A DNA stretch of 11,535 nt, from assembly GCA_003158755.1 (NCBI GenBank), contig PMLF01000053.1, positions 4,069 to 15,603 on the forward strand, read 5' to 3'. The stretch is from Elusimicrobiota bacterium. GTDB taxonomy: Bacteria > Elusimicrobiota > Elusimicrobia > FEN-1173. The notes beneath the pieces are model-generated. The model saw only the letters and a list, made by a program, of their open reading frames with translations. It ran no database searches and was not told the DNA's origin. The position numbers and the translations under genes are program-made. Positions 1 through 7,248 of the stretch are shown here, in pieces (the stretch's first letter is position 1; each line of letters begins with the position of its first letter).

Positions 1-539
1 TGGTCATCGAGAAGGCCAAGCGCCAGACGGAGATGGGCCGGGAAGTCGTGATCCTTTTGGACTCCATCACCCGCTTGGCGCGGGCCTACAACACCGTGAC
101 GCCGTCTTCGGGCCGGGTTTTGTCGGGCGGTTTGGACTCCAACGCGCTACAAAGGCCCAAACGATTCTTCGGTGCCGCACGTAACATTGAAGAGGGCGGT
201 TCGCTCACCATCATCGCCACGGCGCTGGTCGAGACCGGTTCCCGCATGGACGACGTGATCTTCGAGGAATTCAAAGGCACGGGCAACATGGAAGTCTATT
301 TGGACCGCAAGATCTCCGACCGGCGCGTGTTCCCGGCCATCGACATCAACCGGTCCGGCACGCGGAAAGAGGAGCTGCTTTTGAGCCCCGACGAGCTCAA
401 CAAGACTTGGGTGCTCCGCAAGGTCCTCTCGCCTTTGTCGCCCATCGACGCCATGGAACTGCTGATCGAGAAGCTATCGGCCACCAAGTCCAATAAGGAC
501 TTTTTGAAGTCCATGGAATTGTCCAGTATGGAGAAATAA
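1..539 (+). CDS. rho: Transcription termination factor Rho, C-terminal part (5' end outside window)
   Basis: The reading frame is open from base 3 and gives 178 residues before TAA, so the gene is cut by the window edge. Rho is a hexameric RNA-dependent ATPase that pulls nascent RNA from RNA polymerase. The visible part is the end of the RecA-like motor. It has a Walker B-type segment (VVILLDSITRLARAYN), the GGLDSNALQRPKRFFGAARN loop, the EEGGSLTIIATAL core strand, the EEFKGTGNMEV segment and the NRSGTRKEELL motif that contains the arginine finger. These are near-identical to the family. The N-terminal RNA-binding domain is not in the window. The first in-frame ATG (base 33) is internal to the motor domain and is not the true start. 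No terminator is visible in the short gap before the next gene, so read-through is possible. Confidence 0.97.
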   Translation, partial: VIEKAKRQTEMGREVVILLDSITRLARAYNTVTPSSGRVLSGGLDSNALQRPKRFFGAARNIEEGGSLTIIATALVETGSRMDDVIFEEFKGTGNMEVYLDRKISDRRVFPAIDINRSGTRKEELLLSPDELNKTWVLRKVLSPLSPIDAMELLIEKLSATKSNKDFLKSMELSSMEK

Positions 540-587
540 GTTTCCGACGGAAATCGCTTGCGTTCGGGGCGTTCGAGGCGTACACTT

Positions 588-1541
588 ATGAAGATGAAAA
601 CGAAATGGCAGATCGACTTGGTATTCGGCGGGGTGCTCCTCGCCGCCACGGCGGTGGTCAACGTCCCGGCCCGCTCGACGTCCCTGGAATTCGCCGGGAA
701 CAAAGTCCCCGCGTTCTCGGAGTCCTATCTCCTCACGGCGTCCCGCTTCCCGATCGCTCCCGATCCGGAAACGTATCAGCGGCTCGGAAAGGACGGTCTG
801 CTCGTCGTGGGGCCGTACACCGTGGGCCCCAGGGAAAACCTCGCCTCCATCGCAAAAAAGTTCGACTCCGGCGCCGACTTCCTCCGCAGCACGAACCGCC
901 TGACCTCCGCAAACGTCTTGCCCGGCCGACACCTCATCGTCCACAACGGCAAAGGCATGCTCCATCAGGTCCGTGAGATCAAGGGGCGTCCGGAAACCCT
1001 TCAAGAGGTCGCCCGGCGCTATGGGAAAACGGCCGAATCCATCGCCAAGGCCAACCGCCTCCCCGGGGCGGCACTGGTGTCGGAGGACTGGCTCACGGCC
1101 GGATCGATCCTTTTCATCCCCGACGCTAGATTGCGTTTTACGGACTATCTCCTGCCGGTGGACTGGATGCAGGGTAAGCGGATGATTTCCTCGGGGTTCG
1201 GATGGCGAAGGCATCCCATCCTTCGCCGCCGGGAATTCCACACCGGCTTCGACATGCCCCGGCCCTACGGCACGCCGGTCAAGGTGGCGCGGGCCGGCGT
1301 CGTGGTGTTCTCCGATTGGCGCGGCGGCTACGGCCGACTCATCATCGTCCGGCACGAGGGGGGCATGCGCACCTGGTACGGCCACCTCTCTAAGATCGCC
1401 GTGACGCCCGGTCAAAGGGTCCGCGCGGGGCAGTACATCGGCAACGTGGGCTCCACCGGTCTTTCCACCGGTCCCCACCTGCATTTCGAGGTGCGGGACC
1501 GCTTCGGCAGGGCTTTGAATCCCCGTAAATTTTTGTTCTAA
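588..1541 (+). CDS. Exported murein peptidase: two LysM-like domains plus M23 (LytM) domain
   Basis: A 317-residue protein predicted to cleave peptidoglycan cross-bridges, or to act as an amidase-activating LytM factor, in the cell envelope. An N-terminal hydrophobic stretch (about residues 8-25, after MKMKTKW) looks like a signal peptide or anchor. Residues about 74-118 and 126-178 look like LysM-type wall-binding modules (YTVGPRENLASIAKKF; ETLQEVARRYGKTAESIAKANR). The M23 domain spans about 200-317 and has the metal ligands: H218 and D222 in HTGFD, H297 and H299 in PHLHFEV, plus H266 in WYGHLS. All catalytic positions are present, so it is probably an active zinc peptidase. The frame also allows a TTG at 558, but the ATG at 588 (or 594) places the signal peptide at the N-terminus and has a weak GAGG about 9 bases upstream. 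It sits between rho and rpmE, which are often adjacent. Confidence 0.9.
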   Translation: MKMKTKWQIDLVFGGVLLAATAVVNVPARSTSLEFAGNKVPAFSESYLLTASRFPIAPDPETYQRLGKDGLLVVGPYTVGPRENLASIAKKFDSGADFLRSTNRLTSANVLPGRHLIVHNGKGMLHQVREIKGRPETLQEVARRYGKTAESIAKANRLPGAALVSEDWLTAGSILFIPDARLRFTDYLLPVDWMQGKRMISSGFGWRRHPILRRREFHTGFDMPRPYGTPVKVARAGVVVFSDWRGGYGRLIIVRHEGGMRTWYGHLSKIAVTPGQRVRAGQYIGNVGSTGLSTGPHLHFEVRDRFGRALNPRKFLF

Positions 1542-1555
1542 TGGTCCGGCAATCG

Positions 1556-1589
1556 GCGCTCGGCCGTCCGCTGAGCGCTTTTGTTTTTT
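1556..1589 (+). terminator. Hairpin plus T-tract, intrinsic terminator or rpmE attenuator
   Basis: GCGCTC (1556-1561) pairs with GAGCGC (1573-1578). The stem extends inward by three pairs (one G-U) to a 5-base loop and is followed directly by TTTTGTTTTTT. It lies 15 bases after the M23 peptidase stop and about 31 bases before the rpmE start. It would end the rho/M23 transcript. Because so little room remains for an rpmE promoter downstream, it could also act as an attenuator in the rpmE leader. Confidence 0.8.
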
Positions 1590-1620
1590 CCGTCGATTCC
1601 TATTGAGAGGATCTAATCCA

Positions 1621-2088
1621 ATGAAAGAAGGCATTCACCCCAATTACCGGCCCGTCGTGTTTCAAGACCCGTCGGCGAACTACGCGTTCTTGACCCGTTC
1701 CACCGTCAAGACTCAGAAGACCATCCAATGGGAGGACGGGAAGGAATACCCTCTCGTGACCCTTGAAATTTCGAGCGCGTCCCACCCGTTCTACACCGGA
1801 CGACAGAAACTGATGGACACCGCCGGCCGCGTGGAGCGCTTCGAGAAGCGCTTCGCCAAGACGGAGGGCAAGCTCGTCGAGCGCAAGCCGAAGACGATCA
1901 AGGCCGTCCCGAAGTTGTCCGCCGCGGTCAAGAAGGTTTTGAAAAACGCCCCGACGGTCATCGCTCCCCTCAAACGGGAAGGCAGGGATGGTGGCGGTCC
2001 CCCCCGGGGACGAGGCAAGCCTCCGGCGAGGCCCGGTGCGAAGCCCGCTTCGCCTGCTTCTCCCGCTGCTCCTAAAACCGGAAAGTAG
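1621..2088 (+). CDS. rpmE: Ribosomal protein bL31, type B, with long C-terminal tail
   Basis: A 155-residue large-subunit ribosomal protein. Residues 1-85 match the type-B bL31 pattern: MKEGIHPNYRPVVFQD, FLTRSTV, then DGKEYPLVTLEISSASHPFYTG and the GRVERFEKRF end. It has no cysteine, so it is the zinc-independent form without the CxxC pairs of type A. bL31 is normally about 80-90 residues. Here about 70 further residues follow: a Lys-rich stretch (about 84-120), then a Gly/Pro/Arg/Ala-rich low-complexity tail (about 121-155). The ATG at 1621 was chosen because GAGAGG lies 10 bases upstream and the family N-terminus starts there, although the frame stays open to 1603. It is followed by a strong terminator, so it is probably transcribed alone or with leader read-through. 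Confidence 0.93.
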   Translation: MKEGIHPNYRPVVFQDPSANYAFLTRSTVKTQKTIQWEDGKEYPLVTLEISSASHPFYTGRQKLMDTAGRVERFEKRFAKTEGKLVERKPKTIKAVPKLSAAVKKVLKNAPTVIAPLKREGRDGGGPPRGRGKPPARPGAKPASPASPAAPKTGK

Positions 2089-2103
2089 CGTCTTTCTTTA
2101 AAC

Positions 2104-2141
2104 ACGCGCTCCCCCGTACCCCGGGGGAGCGCGTTTGTTTT
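2104..2141 (+). terminator. Strong Rho-independent terminator after rpmE
   Basis: A perfect 12-bp GC-rich stem, CGCGCTCCCCCG (2105-2116) with CGGGGGAGCGCG (2122-2133), plus one A-T pair at the base. The loop is TACCC and the stem is followed by TTTGTTTT. It begins about 15 bases after the rpmE stop and should end transcription before prfA. Confidence 0.93.
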
Positions 2142-2153
2142 GTACCCTGTCAC

Positions 2154-2303
2154 GGGAGAGGAGAGCATCGGTTTTCGCTCCGGTTCGCCCTCTCCCCAAC
2201 CCTCCTCGGAGCCAGATGCTCCGAGGAGTCCGGCCCGGTTCCAACCGGGCGTGCCCAACGGATGCCCTATGGCATCCGGCACCCCCGTAAACGGGGGAGG
2301 GAG
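2154..2303. repeat. Non-coding cluster of consecutive perfect hairpins
   Basis: Inverted repeats follow one another with almost no spacer. GGGAGAGG (2154-2161) pairs with CCTCTCCC (2189-2196). CTCCTCGGAGC (2202-2212) pairs with GCTCCGAGGAG (2218-2228), 11 bp around a 5-base loop. GCCCGGTT (2233-2240) pairs with AACCGGGC (2243-2250). CGGATGCC (2259-2266) pairs with GGCATCCG (2271-2278), extended by GTGC/GCAC across a 4-base bulge. CCCCCGT (2282-2288) pairs with ACGGGGG (2291-2297). No stem is followed by a T-run, so these are not terminators. The cluster fills the rpmE-prfA gap. It could be a REP/MITE-like dispersed element, a structured RNA or a prfA leader; the window alone does not decide. 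Confidence 0.75.
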
Positions 2304-2330
2304 CCGTGGATATTTTGAAAGGCTGATTCC

Positions 2331-3410
2331 ATGAACCCTAAATTCATCCAACTCGAAGAACGGTTTCACCAGATCCAGGACCGGCTGGCGGACCCTTCTT
2401 TGGACCAGGGGTCGGCGGAATGCCGGAAGATGCTCCGAGAGTTTAAGCGATTAGAGGCGGCCGTCCGAAAAACAGCGGATCTAAGGAAAATTCTGAAAGA
2501 GATTGAAGGGCTGGAGGCGTTGAGGGCCGACGCGGAAATGGGTTCTATGGCCGAAGAGGAATTGAAGGATCTTCGTCCGCGCAGGGACGCCTTGACGGAG
2601 GAGCTGGAGGATTTCCTCGTCCCCCGGGACCCCGAGGACGACCGAGACACGATCGTGGAAATCCGGGCGGGGACGGGCGGGGACGAGGCCGCTTTGTTCG
2701 GCGGGGACCTGTTCCGCATGTACTCCCGTTACGCCCAGGCGCGCGGGTTCACGGTGGAGCCGTATTCTTCCAGCCCGGCGGAGCGGGGGGGATTCAAGGA
2801 AATCGCCTTCGCCGTCCGAGGGGCGGGAGCGTATCGGGATTTCAAATATGAAAGCGGCGTCCACCGCGTCCAGCGGGTGCCGGAGACTGAAGCGGCGGGG
2901 CGCGTCCACACCTCCACCGCGACGGTGGCGGTCCTCCCCGAAGTGGAAGAGGTGGAGGTGAACATCAACCCGGCCGACCTCCGCATCGACGTGTACCGTT
3001 CCTCCGGCGCCGGCGGCCAGCACGTCAACAAGACCGAGTCCGCCGTGCGCATCACGCATGTGCCCACCGGAGTCGTCGTGGCCTGCCAGGACGAGCGCTC
3101 CCAGATCAAGAACCGCGCCAAGGCCATGTCCCAGCTGCGGTCCCGCTTGTACCAGGCGGAGAAAGAGCGGACCGAGGCTCTCCACCGGGATTTGCGCCGC
3201 GGCCAAGTGGGGACGGGCGACCGCAACGAGAAGATAAGGACGTATAATTTCCCCCAGGACCGCGTCACCGACCACCGGATCAATCGGAACTTCCATAACC
3301 TACCCGCCCTCATGGAAGGAGCGATCGGTCCCATCGTTCAGGCGCTGTTGGATGAGGAGCGCGCGCGGAAGCTGTCGGCGTTGGCGGAAGGCAAAGAGGA
3401 AACGACATGA
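2331..3410 (+). CDS. prfA: Peptide chain release factor 1 (RF1)
   Basis: A 359-residue protein, the usual RF1 length. It recognises UAA and UAG in the ribosomal A site and triggers peptidyl-tRNA hydrolysis. The N-terminal helical domain spans about 1-95. The stop-codon reading motif is P184-E185-T186 in RVPETEAAGRVHTSTATVAV; PxT marks RF1, whereas RF2 has SPF. The catalytic GGQ is at 228-230 in SSGAGGQHVNKTESAVRITH. The conserved late segments CQDERSQ, NKA-type KNRAKAM and RTYNFPQDRVTDHRIN are all intact. The ATG at 2331 has AAAGG about 8 bases upstream. The TGA stop overlaps the ATG of prmC, whose product methylates this GGQ glutamine, so the two are translationally coupled. Confidence 0.98.
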   Translation: MNPKFIQLEERFHQIQDRLADPSLDQGSAECRKMLREFKRLEAAVRKTADLRKILKEIEGLEALRADAEMGSMAEEELKDLRPRRDALTEELEDFLVPRDPEDDRDTIVEIRAGTGGDEAALFGGDLFRMYSRYAQARGFTVEPYSSSPAERGGFKEIAFAVRGAGAYRDFKYESGVHRVQRVPETEAAGRVHTSTATVAVLPEVEEVEVNINPADLRIDVYRSSGAGGQHVNKTESAVRITHVPTGVVVACQDERSQIKNRAKAMSQLRSRLYQAEKERTEALHRDLRRGQVGTGDRNEKIRTYNFPQDRVTDHRINRNFHNLPALMEGAIGPIVQALLDEERARKLSALAEGKEETT

Positions 3411-4270
3411 CGAGTTCCATCCTTTCGGAATCGACGGTGGGAGGGATGTTGAAGACGGCGACAGATCGCCTGACGGCGTCGGGCGTCTCGAACGCGGCCT
3501 GGGAAGCCAGGGAATTGATGGCGGCCGTTTTGAAGGAACTCCCGGTGCTGGTGCCCCTGCGTTTCCGCGAGGAAGTCCCGGCGGCTCCTCGAGCGGTTTG
3601 GGACCGGCTCGTGGCCGAGCGCTGCGGGCGGAAGCCCTTGGCTCAAGTCCTCGGGGAATGGAGCTTCGGCGATTTGCGCTTATTGGTCACGCCCGACGTC
3701 TTGGTCCCCCGGCCCGAGACCGAGGAATTTTTCTCCTGGATCGTGGACCGGCTCCCTCCGCGTCTTTTTTCCCTGGCTGACGTGGGTACGGGGTCCGGTT
3801 GTCTCGCCATCGCCCTCGCCCGGAAATATCCCGGCGCCTACGTCTGGGCGGTGGACGTTTCTCCCTCGGCCTTGTCCGTCGCCCGGCGGAACGCCGCGGC
3901 CCACGGCGTCGGGCGGCGGGTGTTCTTCCTGGAGGGGGACCTGATGTCCCGGTTCTCCCCGGGACTCCACCTGGACGCGGTGGTGGCCAACCTGCCGTAC
4001 GTCGACGAGAAAGATATGGAATCCCTCGACCCGGAAGTCCGCCGCGAGCCCGCCCTCGCCTTGGACGGCGGTCGCGGGGGCCTGGACGTCATCCGCCGGT
4101 TGATCGTCCAGGCGTGGGAGAAGCTCCTTCCCGACGGACAGGTTTTCCTGGAAATCGGCCACGATCAGGCCGCGGCCGTCTCGGATTTATTTCGAGGGAT
4201 GGGCTATCGAAAAATCGAAGTCGGCCGGGATTTCGCCGGCGTGGAGAGGTTCGTGGCGGGAACGAAGTAG
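3407..4270 (+). CDS. prmC: Release factor glutamine N5-methyltransferase (PrmC/HemK)
   Basis: A 287-residue SAM-dependent methyltransferase that modifies the GGQ glutamine of RF1 and RF2. The N-terminal helical domain (about 1-80) leads into the family signature VLGEWSFGDLRLLVTPDVLVPRPETEE (about 81-107). The SAM-binding glycine loop is DVGTGSGCLAIALA (125-138), followed by the AVDVSPSALSVARRNA acidic-ribose-binding segment. The substrate motif, normally NPPY, reads NLPY at 195-198. The typical REPALALDGGRGGLDVIRRL segment follows. The ATG overlaps the prfA stop (ATGA), with AGAGGA 6 bases upstream. The next gene starts on the base after its TAG. The Asn, second Pro and Tyr that define the motif are kept, so function is expected to be normal. 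Confidence 0.96.
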   Translation: MTSSILSESTVGGMLKTATDRLTASGVSNAAWEARELMAAVLKELPVLVPLRFREEVPAAPRAVWDRLVAERCGRKPLAQVLGEWSFGDLRLLVTPDVLVPRPETEEFFSWIVDRLPPRLFSLADVGTGSGCLAIALARKYPGAYVWAVDVSPSALSVARRNAAAHGVGRRVFFLEGDLMSRFSPGLHLDAVVANLPYVDEKDMESLDPEVRREPALALDGGRGGLDVIRRLIVQAWEKLLPDGQVFLEIGHDQAAAVSDLFRGMGYRKIEVGRDFAGVERFVAGTK

Positions 4271-5971
4271 ATGCGCCGGGGAATTTTTTACGCGGCGGGG
4301 GCGTTGGTCGTGTGCCTACACGGCGCGGCCGCTTTGGATGCGGCGCGGAAGCTGTCTCCCTCATGGGATGAAATCATCACTCCCGCCGCCGGAGTCGCCC
4401 AGTGGCGGCGCGGCGCCGTGGAGATCAATACCGAACATCCGTTCCTTGCCAAGCTGTTGGCCGGCGCGTTTCCCGCGATGACGGGGGCCGTCCTTCCCGT
4501 TGACGATCCATCGTGGAAGGCGAAGGACTCTTTCCGGTTCGGGTTTCAATTCATGTTCCGGAACGTCGTGTCCGGCCCCAGGCTTGTTTTCCTGAGCCGC
4601 CTCCCCTTCGTCCTGCTATCGATGCTGACGGTGGTCTTGCTGATCGGTTGGATGGCGTCGGTGTTCGGTCCGGCGGCGGGGCTCCTGTCCGGGTCGGTCT
4701 ACGCGGCCACGCCCATCGTCCTTTCCCGGGCGTCGTCGGCCTTGCTGGAAGGGCCGGTGTTCTTTTTCCTCCTCCTCGCCCTGGCGTGCCAGGATCGCTG
4801 GCGACGCACGGATCATCGTCGATGGGTGTGGGCCTCGGGCGCCGCCATGGGCGGAGCGCTGGCCTGCAAGATGTCCGCCCTGCCCATGGCGGGAGCGTTC
4901 CTTTTCTCCGAATTCCTGTGGGAAGGGCAAGGCCGTTCGTGGCGAAAACGGACCGCGGCCGCCGCCCTATACGCCGCCGCCGTTGTCGGGAGCCTGGTTT
5001 TCATCGCTTGGCCCTGGACCGGAGGAGCGGCCTGTTTGAGGGAGGCATTTACTTTCGTTTCTCGCTGGACGGGGGGCCGGGACAGCCTCTATTTTTGGGC
5101 GGGACGGTATTTCGCAAACCCGGGGTCCCTCCTGACGTGGGGGCCTTTCTTCCTCAAGGCCTCTCCCTTCTTCCTGTTGGCGGGCGCGGCGGGGGCGTGG
5201 GTTTGGTTTCGGTCCGGTCGTGAGCGGGTGTTGTGGGGCTTGACCGGGACCATGGTCGCGGCGTTCTTTCTTTCTCCGGTCCTGGCGTCGTCGGCGCTTT
5301 CGAGCGTCCAGTTGTCGCCGGTCCATCTCGGTTTGGCTATTTTTTCCGCGGGGGCGGCGCTCCTGCCGGGAAAGCGCCGCGCGATCCTCGGGGGTGTTTT
5401 GCTCCTCGGGATGGCGGACGCGGCCCGGTCCCATCCGGACTACATGGCCTACCTGAGCCCCGTCGTCGGCGGGAACGCCCGGGGCGGCGAATGGGTGGGG
5501 GATTCCGACCACGACTGGGGCCAATGGCTTCCGGCCCTGGCGCGTTACGTGGATCGGGAATCCAAGCGGTCGCCGGTGGAGGTCCTGTTGTGCTATTCCG
5601 GCGCGGGCGATCCCGCCGCCTACGGCATCGTTTATCAGGACGTGGTTTCCTCCGCTTTGGTCAGCCGGGACCATCAAGGGATGCTGCCTTCGGCGCCCGG
5701 ACCCAGGACCCTGTTGGCGGTGGGCGACAAAATTTTACAGACCGAAGGGTATTTGACGGGTTGGTTGAAAATTAACCGGCGCTCCGTTCCCGGTCCCGAC
5801 CCGTGTTTCCAGATCTACGATGTGACGCGGGACGCCGAGGCGTATCGATGGATGGCGCGGGTGTATTTGGAAACCCGCCGCCCCGCCTTCGCCCGCTGGG
5901 CGATCGAGCGGGCCCGGACGTTGGACCCCGGCAACCGGGAGGACAAACAATTCGTGGAGGCCCTCAAATGA
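4271..5971 (+). CDS. GT39/ArnT-like polytopic membrane glycosyltransferase with TPR-like C-terminus
   Basis: A 566-residue multi-spanning membrane protein of the GT-C fold that would transfer sugar from a lipid-phosphate donor on the periplasmic side. Residues 30-34 read PSWDE, the acidic pair expected in the first periplasmic loop of GT39-type enzymes, followed by NTEHPFLAKLLAG. Hydrophobic segments follow at roughly 5-22, 105-150, 160-173, 188-215, 228-247, 296-312, 322-342, 350-364 and 370-383. A conserved-looking end segment reads PDYMAYLSP (389-397) and WVGDSDHDWGQWLPALARY (408-426), a pattern seen in bacterial GT-C proteins. The last 40 residues (WMARVYLETRRP, WAIERARTLDPGN) look like one TPR hairpin. 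It starts directly after the prmC stop without a clear Shine-Dalgarno and overlaps the murA start by ATGA, implying coupled translation. The acceptor is unknown. Confidence 0.8.
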   Translation: MRRGIFYAAGALVVCLHGAAALDAARKLSPSWDEIITPAAGVAQWRRGAVEINTEHPFLAKLLAGAFPAMTGAVLPVDDPSWKAKDSFRFGFQFMFRNVVSGPRLVFLSRLPFVLLSMLTVVLLIGWMASVFGPAAGLLSGSVYAATPIVLSRASSALLEGPVFFFLLLALACQDRWRRTDHRRWVWASGAAMGGALACKMSALPMAGAFLFSEFLWEGQGRSWRKRTAAAALYAAAVVGSLVFIAWPWTGGAACLREAFTFVSRWTGGRDSLYFWAGRYFANPGSLLTWGPFFLKASPFFLLAGAAGAWVWFRSGRERVLWGLTGTMVAAFFLSPVLASSALSSVQLSPVHLGLAIFSAGAALLPGKRRAILGGVLLLGMADAARSHPDYMAYLSPVVGGNARGGEWVGDSDHDWGQWLPALARYVDRESKRSPVEVLLCYSGAGDPAAYGIVYQDVVSSALVSRDHQGMLPSAPGPRTLLAVGDKILQTEGYLTGWLKINRRSVPGPDPCFQIYDVTRDAEAYRWMARVYLETRRPAFARWAIERARTLDPGNREDKQFVEALK

Positions 5972-7236
5972 AACCGTTCAGATTGGACGCATTCGTGATT
6001 CGGGGCGGCAAGCGGTTGCGCGGGACGGTGCGCGTGTCGGGATCCAAGAACTCGGCGTTGCCCTGCCTCTTCGCGGCGATCCTTTCCGACGAGGAGTCGG
6101 TGATCGAGAACGTGCCGGACCTGAAGGACATCCGCACGGCGGTGGCGTTGTTGGGACGGCTGGGACGAAAAGCGCATTTCGAAGACGGCCGAGTGGTCGT
6201 GAAGGCGGGCGGGCGGTTGAAGCCCGAGGCTCCCTACGATCTGGTCAGCCGGATGCGGGCGTCGGTCGTCGTCCTGGGGCCGATCCTGGCCCGGCTTAAA
6301 AAAGCGCGGGTGTCCCTGCCCGGCGGCTGCGCCATCGGCGCCCGGCCGGTCAATTACCACTTGTCCGTTTTCCGCCGCATGGGGGCCGAGGTGTCGGTCT
6401 CCGAAGGCTACATCCACGCCAAGGTGAAGACCTGGCGCGCGGGCCGCGTGCGGCTGGACTTCCCTTCCGTCGGCGCCACGGAGAACGCGCTCATGGCGGC
6501 GGTTCTCGTCCCCGGCCGGACGGTCCTGACGAACGCCGCACGGGAGCCGGAGATTCCCGCCCTGGCCGACTGTCTCCGGACCATGGGGGCGAAAATTTTC
6601 GGCGACGGCACGTCGACCATCGAAGTCGAGGGAATGGAGCGGTTGTCCGGCGCCCGCTACCGCGTCGTCGCCGACCGCATCGAGGCGGGGACGTTTCTGA
6701 CGGCCGCGGCCATCACGCGAGGATCGGTCCTCCTTAAGGACGCGCCCGTGGACCACATGGCCTCCACCATCGACCTCTTCCGGAAAGCCGGGATGGACGT
6801 GCGGGAGACCCCCGATGGGCTCCTCGCCCGGTGGAAGCGTCCCTTGAAGCCGGTTTCGGTCAAGACGGAGATCTTTCCCGGGTTCCCGACGGACATGCAG
6901 GCCCAATGGATGGTGCTGATGTCCATCACTCCCGGCCGGTGCCGCATCACCGAGGACATCTTCGAAAACCGGTTCCTCCACGCCCAGGAGCTTTTGCGGA
7001 TGGGAGCGCGGATCGACATCAAAGGGAACACCGCCTCGGTGGAAGGCGTCAAGCAATTGTCCGGGTGCCCGCTGATGGTGTCGGATTTGCGCGCCGGGGC
7101 GGCCTTGGTCCTGGCGGGGCTGGCAGCCAAGGGGGAGACCAAGGTCCTCCGCGTTTACCACCTGGATCGGGGCTATGAATCCATGGAAAAGAAGCTTCGG
7201 GCGCTCGGGGCGGACATCCGGCGAGTGGCGGTGTGA
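5968..7236 (+). CDS. murA: UDP-N-acetylglucosamine 1-carboxyvinyltransferase
   Basis: A 422-residue enzyme of the usual length. It transfers enolpyruvate from PEP to UDP-GlcNAc, the first committed step of peptidoglycan synthesis, in the cytoplasm. The substrate-binding Lys-Asn pair is K27-N28 in VSGSKNSALPCL. The catalytic cysteine is C121 in LPGGCAIGARPVNYHL, so the enzyme should be of the fosfomycin-sensitive Cys type rather than the Asp variant. Also present are PSVGATENALMAAV, FPTDMQAQWM, EDIFENRFLHAQEL and DLRAGAALVLAG, which carries the conserved Arg contacting PEP. The frame is open upstream to 5803, but that part only shadows the preceding gene. The ATG at 5968 has GGAGG 7 bases upstream and aligns with the family start. 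It lies in the prfA-hisB run. Confidence 0.98.
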   Translation: MKPFRLDAFVIRGGKRLRGTVRVSGSKNSALPCLFAAILSDEESVIENVPDLKDIRTAVALLGRLGRKAHFEDGRVVVKAGGRLKPEAPYDLVSRMRASVVVLGPILARLKKARVSLPGGCAIGARPVNYHLSVFRRMGAEVSVSEGYIHAKVKTWRAGRVRLDFPSVGATENALMAAVLVPGRTVLTNAAREPEIPALADCLRTMGAKIFGDGTSTIEVEGMERLSGARYRVVADRIEAGTFLTAAAITRGSVLLKDAPVDHMASTIDLFRKAGMDVRETPDGLLARWKRPLKPVSVKTEIFPGFPTDMQAQWMVLMSITPGRCRITEDIFENRFLHAQELLRMGARIDIKGNTASVEGVKQLSGCPLMVSDLRAGAALVLAGLAAKGETKVLRVYHLDRGYESMEKKLRALGADIRRVAV

Positions 7237-7238
7237 TG

Positions 7239-7247
7239 TGGTAAAAT
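7239..7247 (+). promoter_or_regulatory. Possible extended -10 element before hisD
   Basis: TGGTAAAAT matches the extended -10 form TGnTATAAT with one change. It lies in the 12-base murA-hisD gap and would start RNA near 7254, just before the possible GTG start of hisD at 7258. There is no matching -35 box. It is an isolated AT-rich patch in GC-rich sequence. This is weak evidence for an internal promoter. Confidence 0.3.
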
Positions 7248-7248
7248 T

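Noticed and set aside
474..1634. Minus-strand frame of 386 codons across the end of rho and the M23 gene
   Set aside because: It overlaps two well-supported genes and has no recognisable domain.
2253..2297. GCCCAAC within the hairpin cluster as another attC R'' box
   Set aside because: No GTTRRRY follows, and the surrounding stems do not leave an unpaired central spacer.
5803..5967. Upstream extension of murA
   Set aside because: This part shadows the glycosyltransferase gene; the ATG at 5968 has GGAGG at good spacing and aligns with the family N-terminus.
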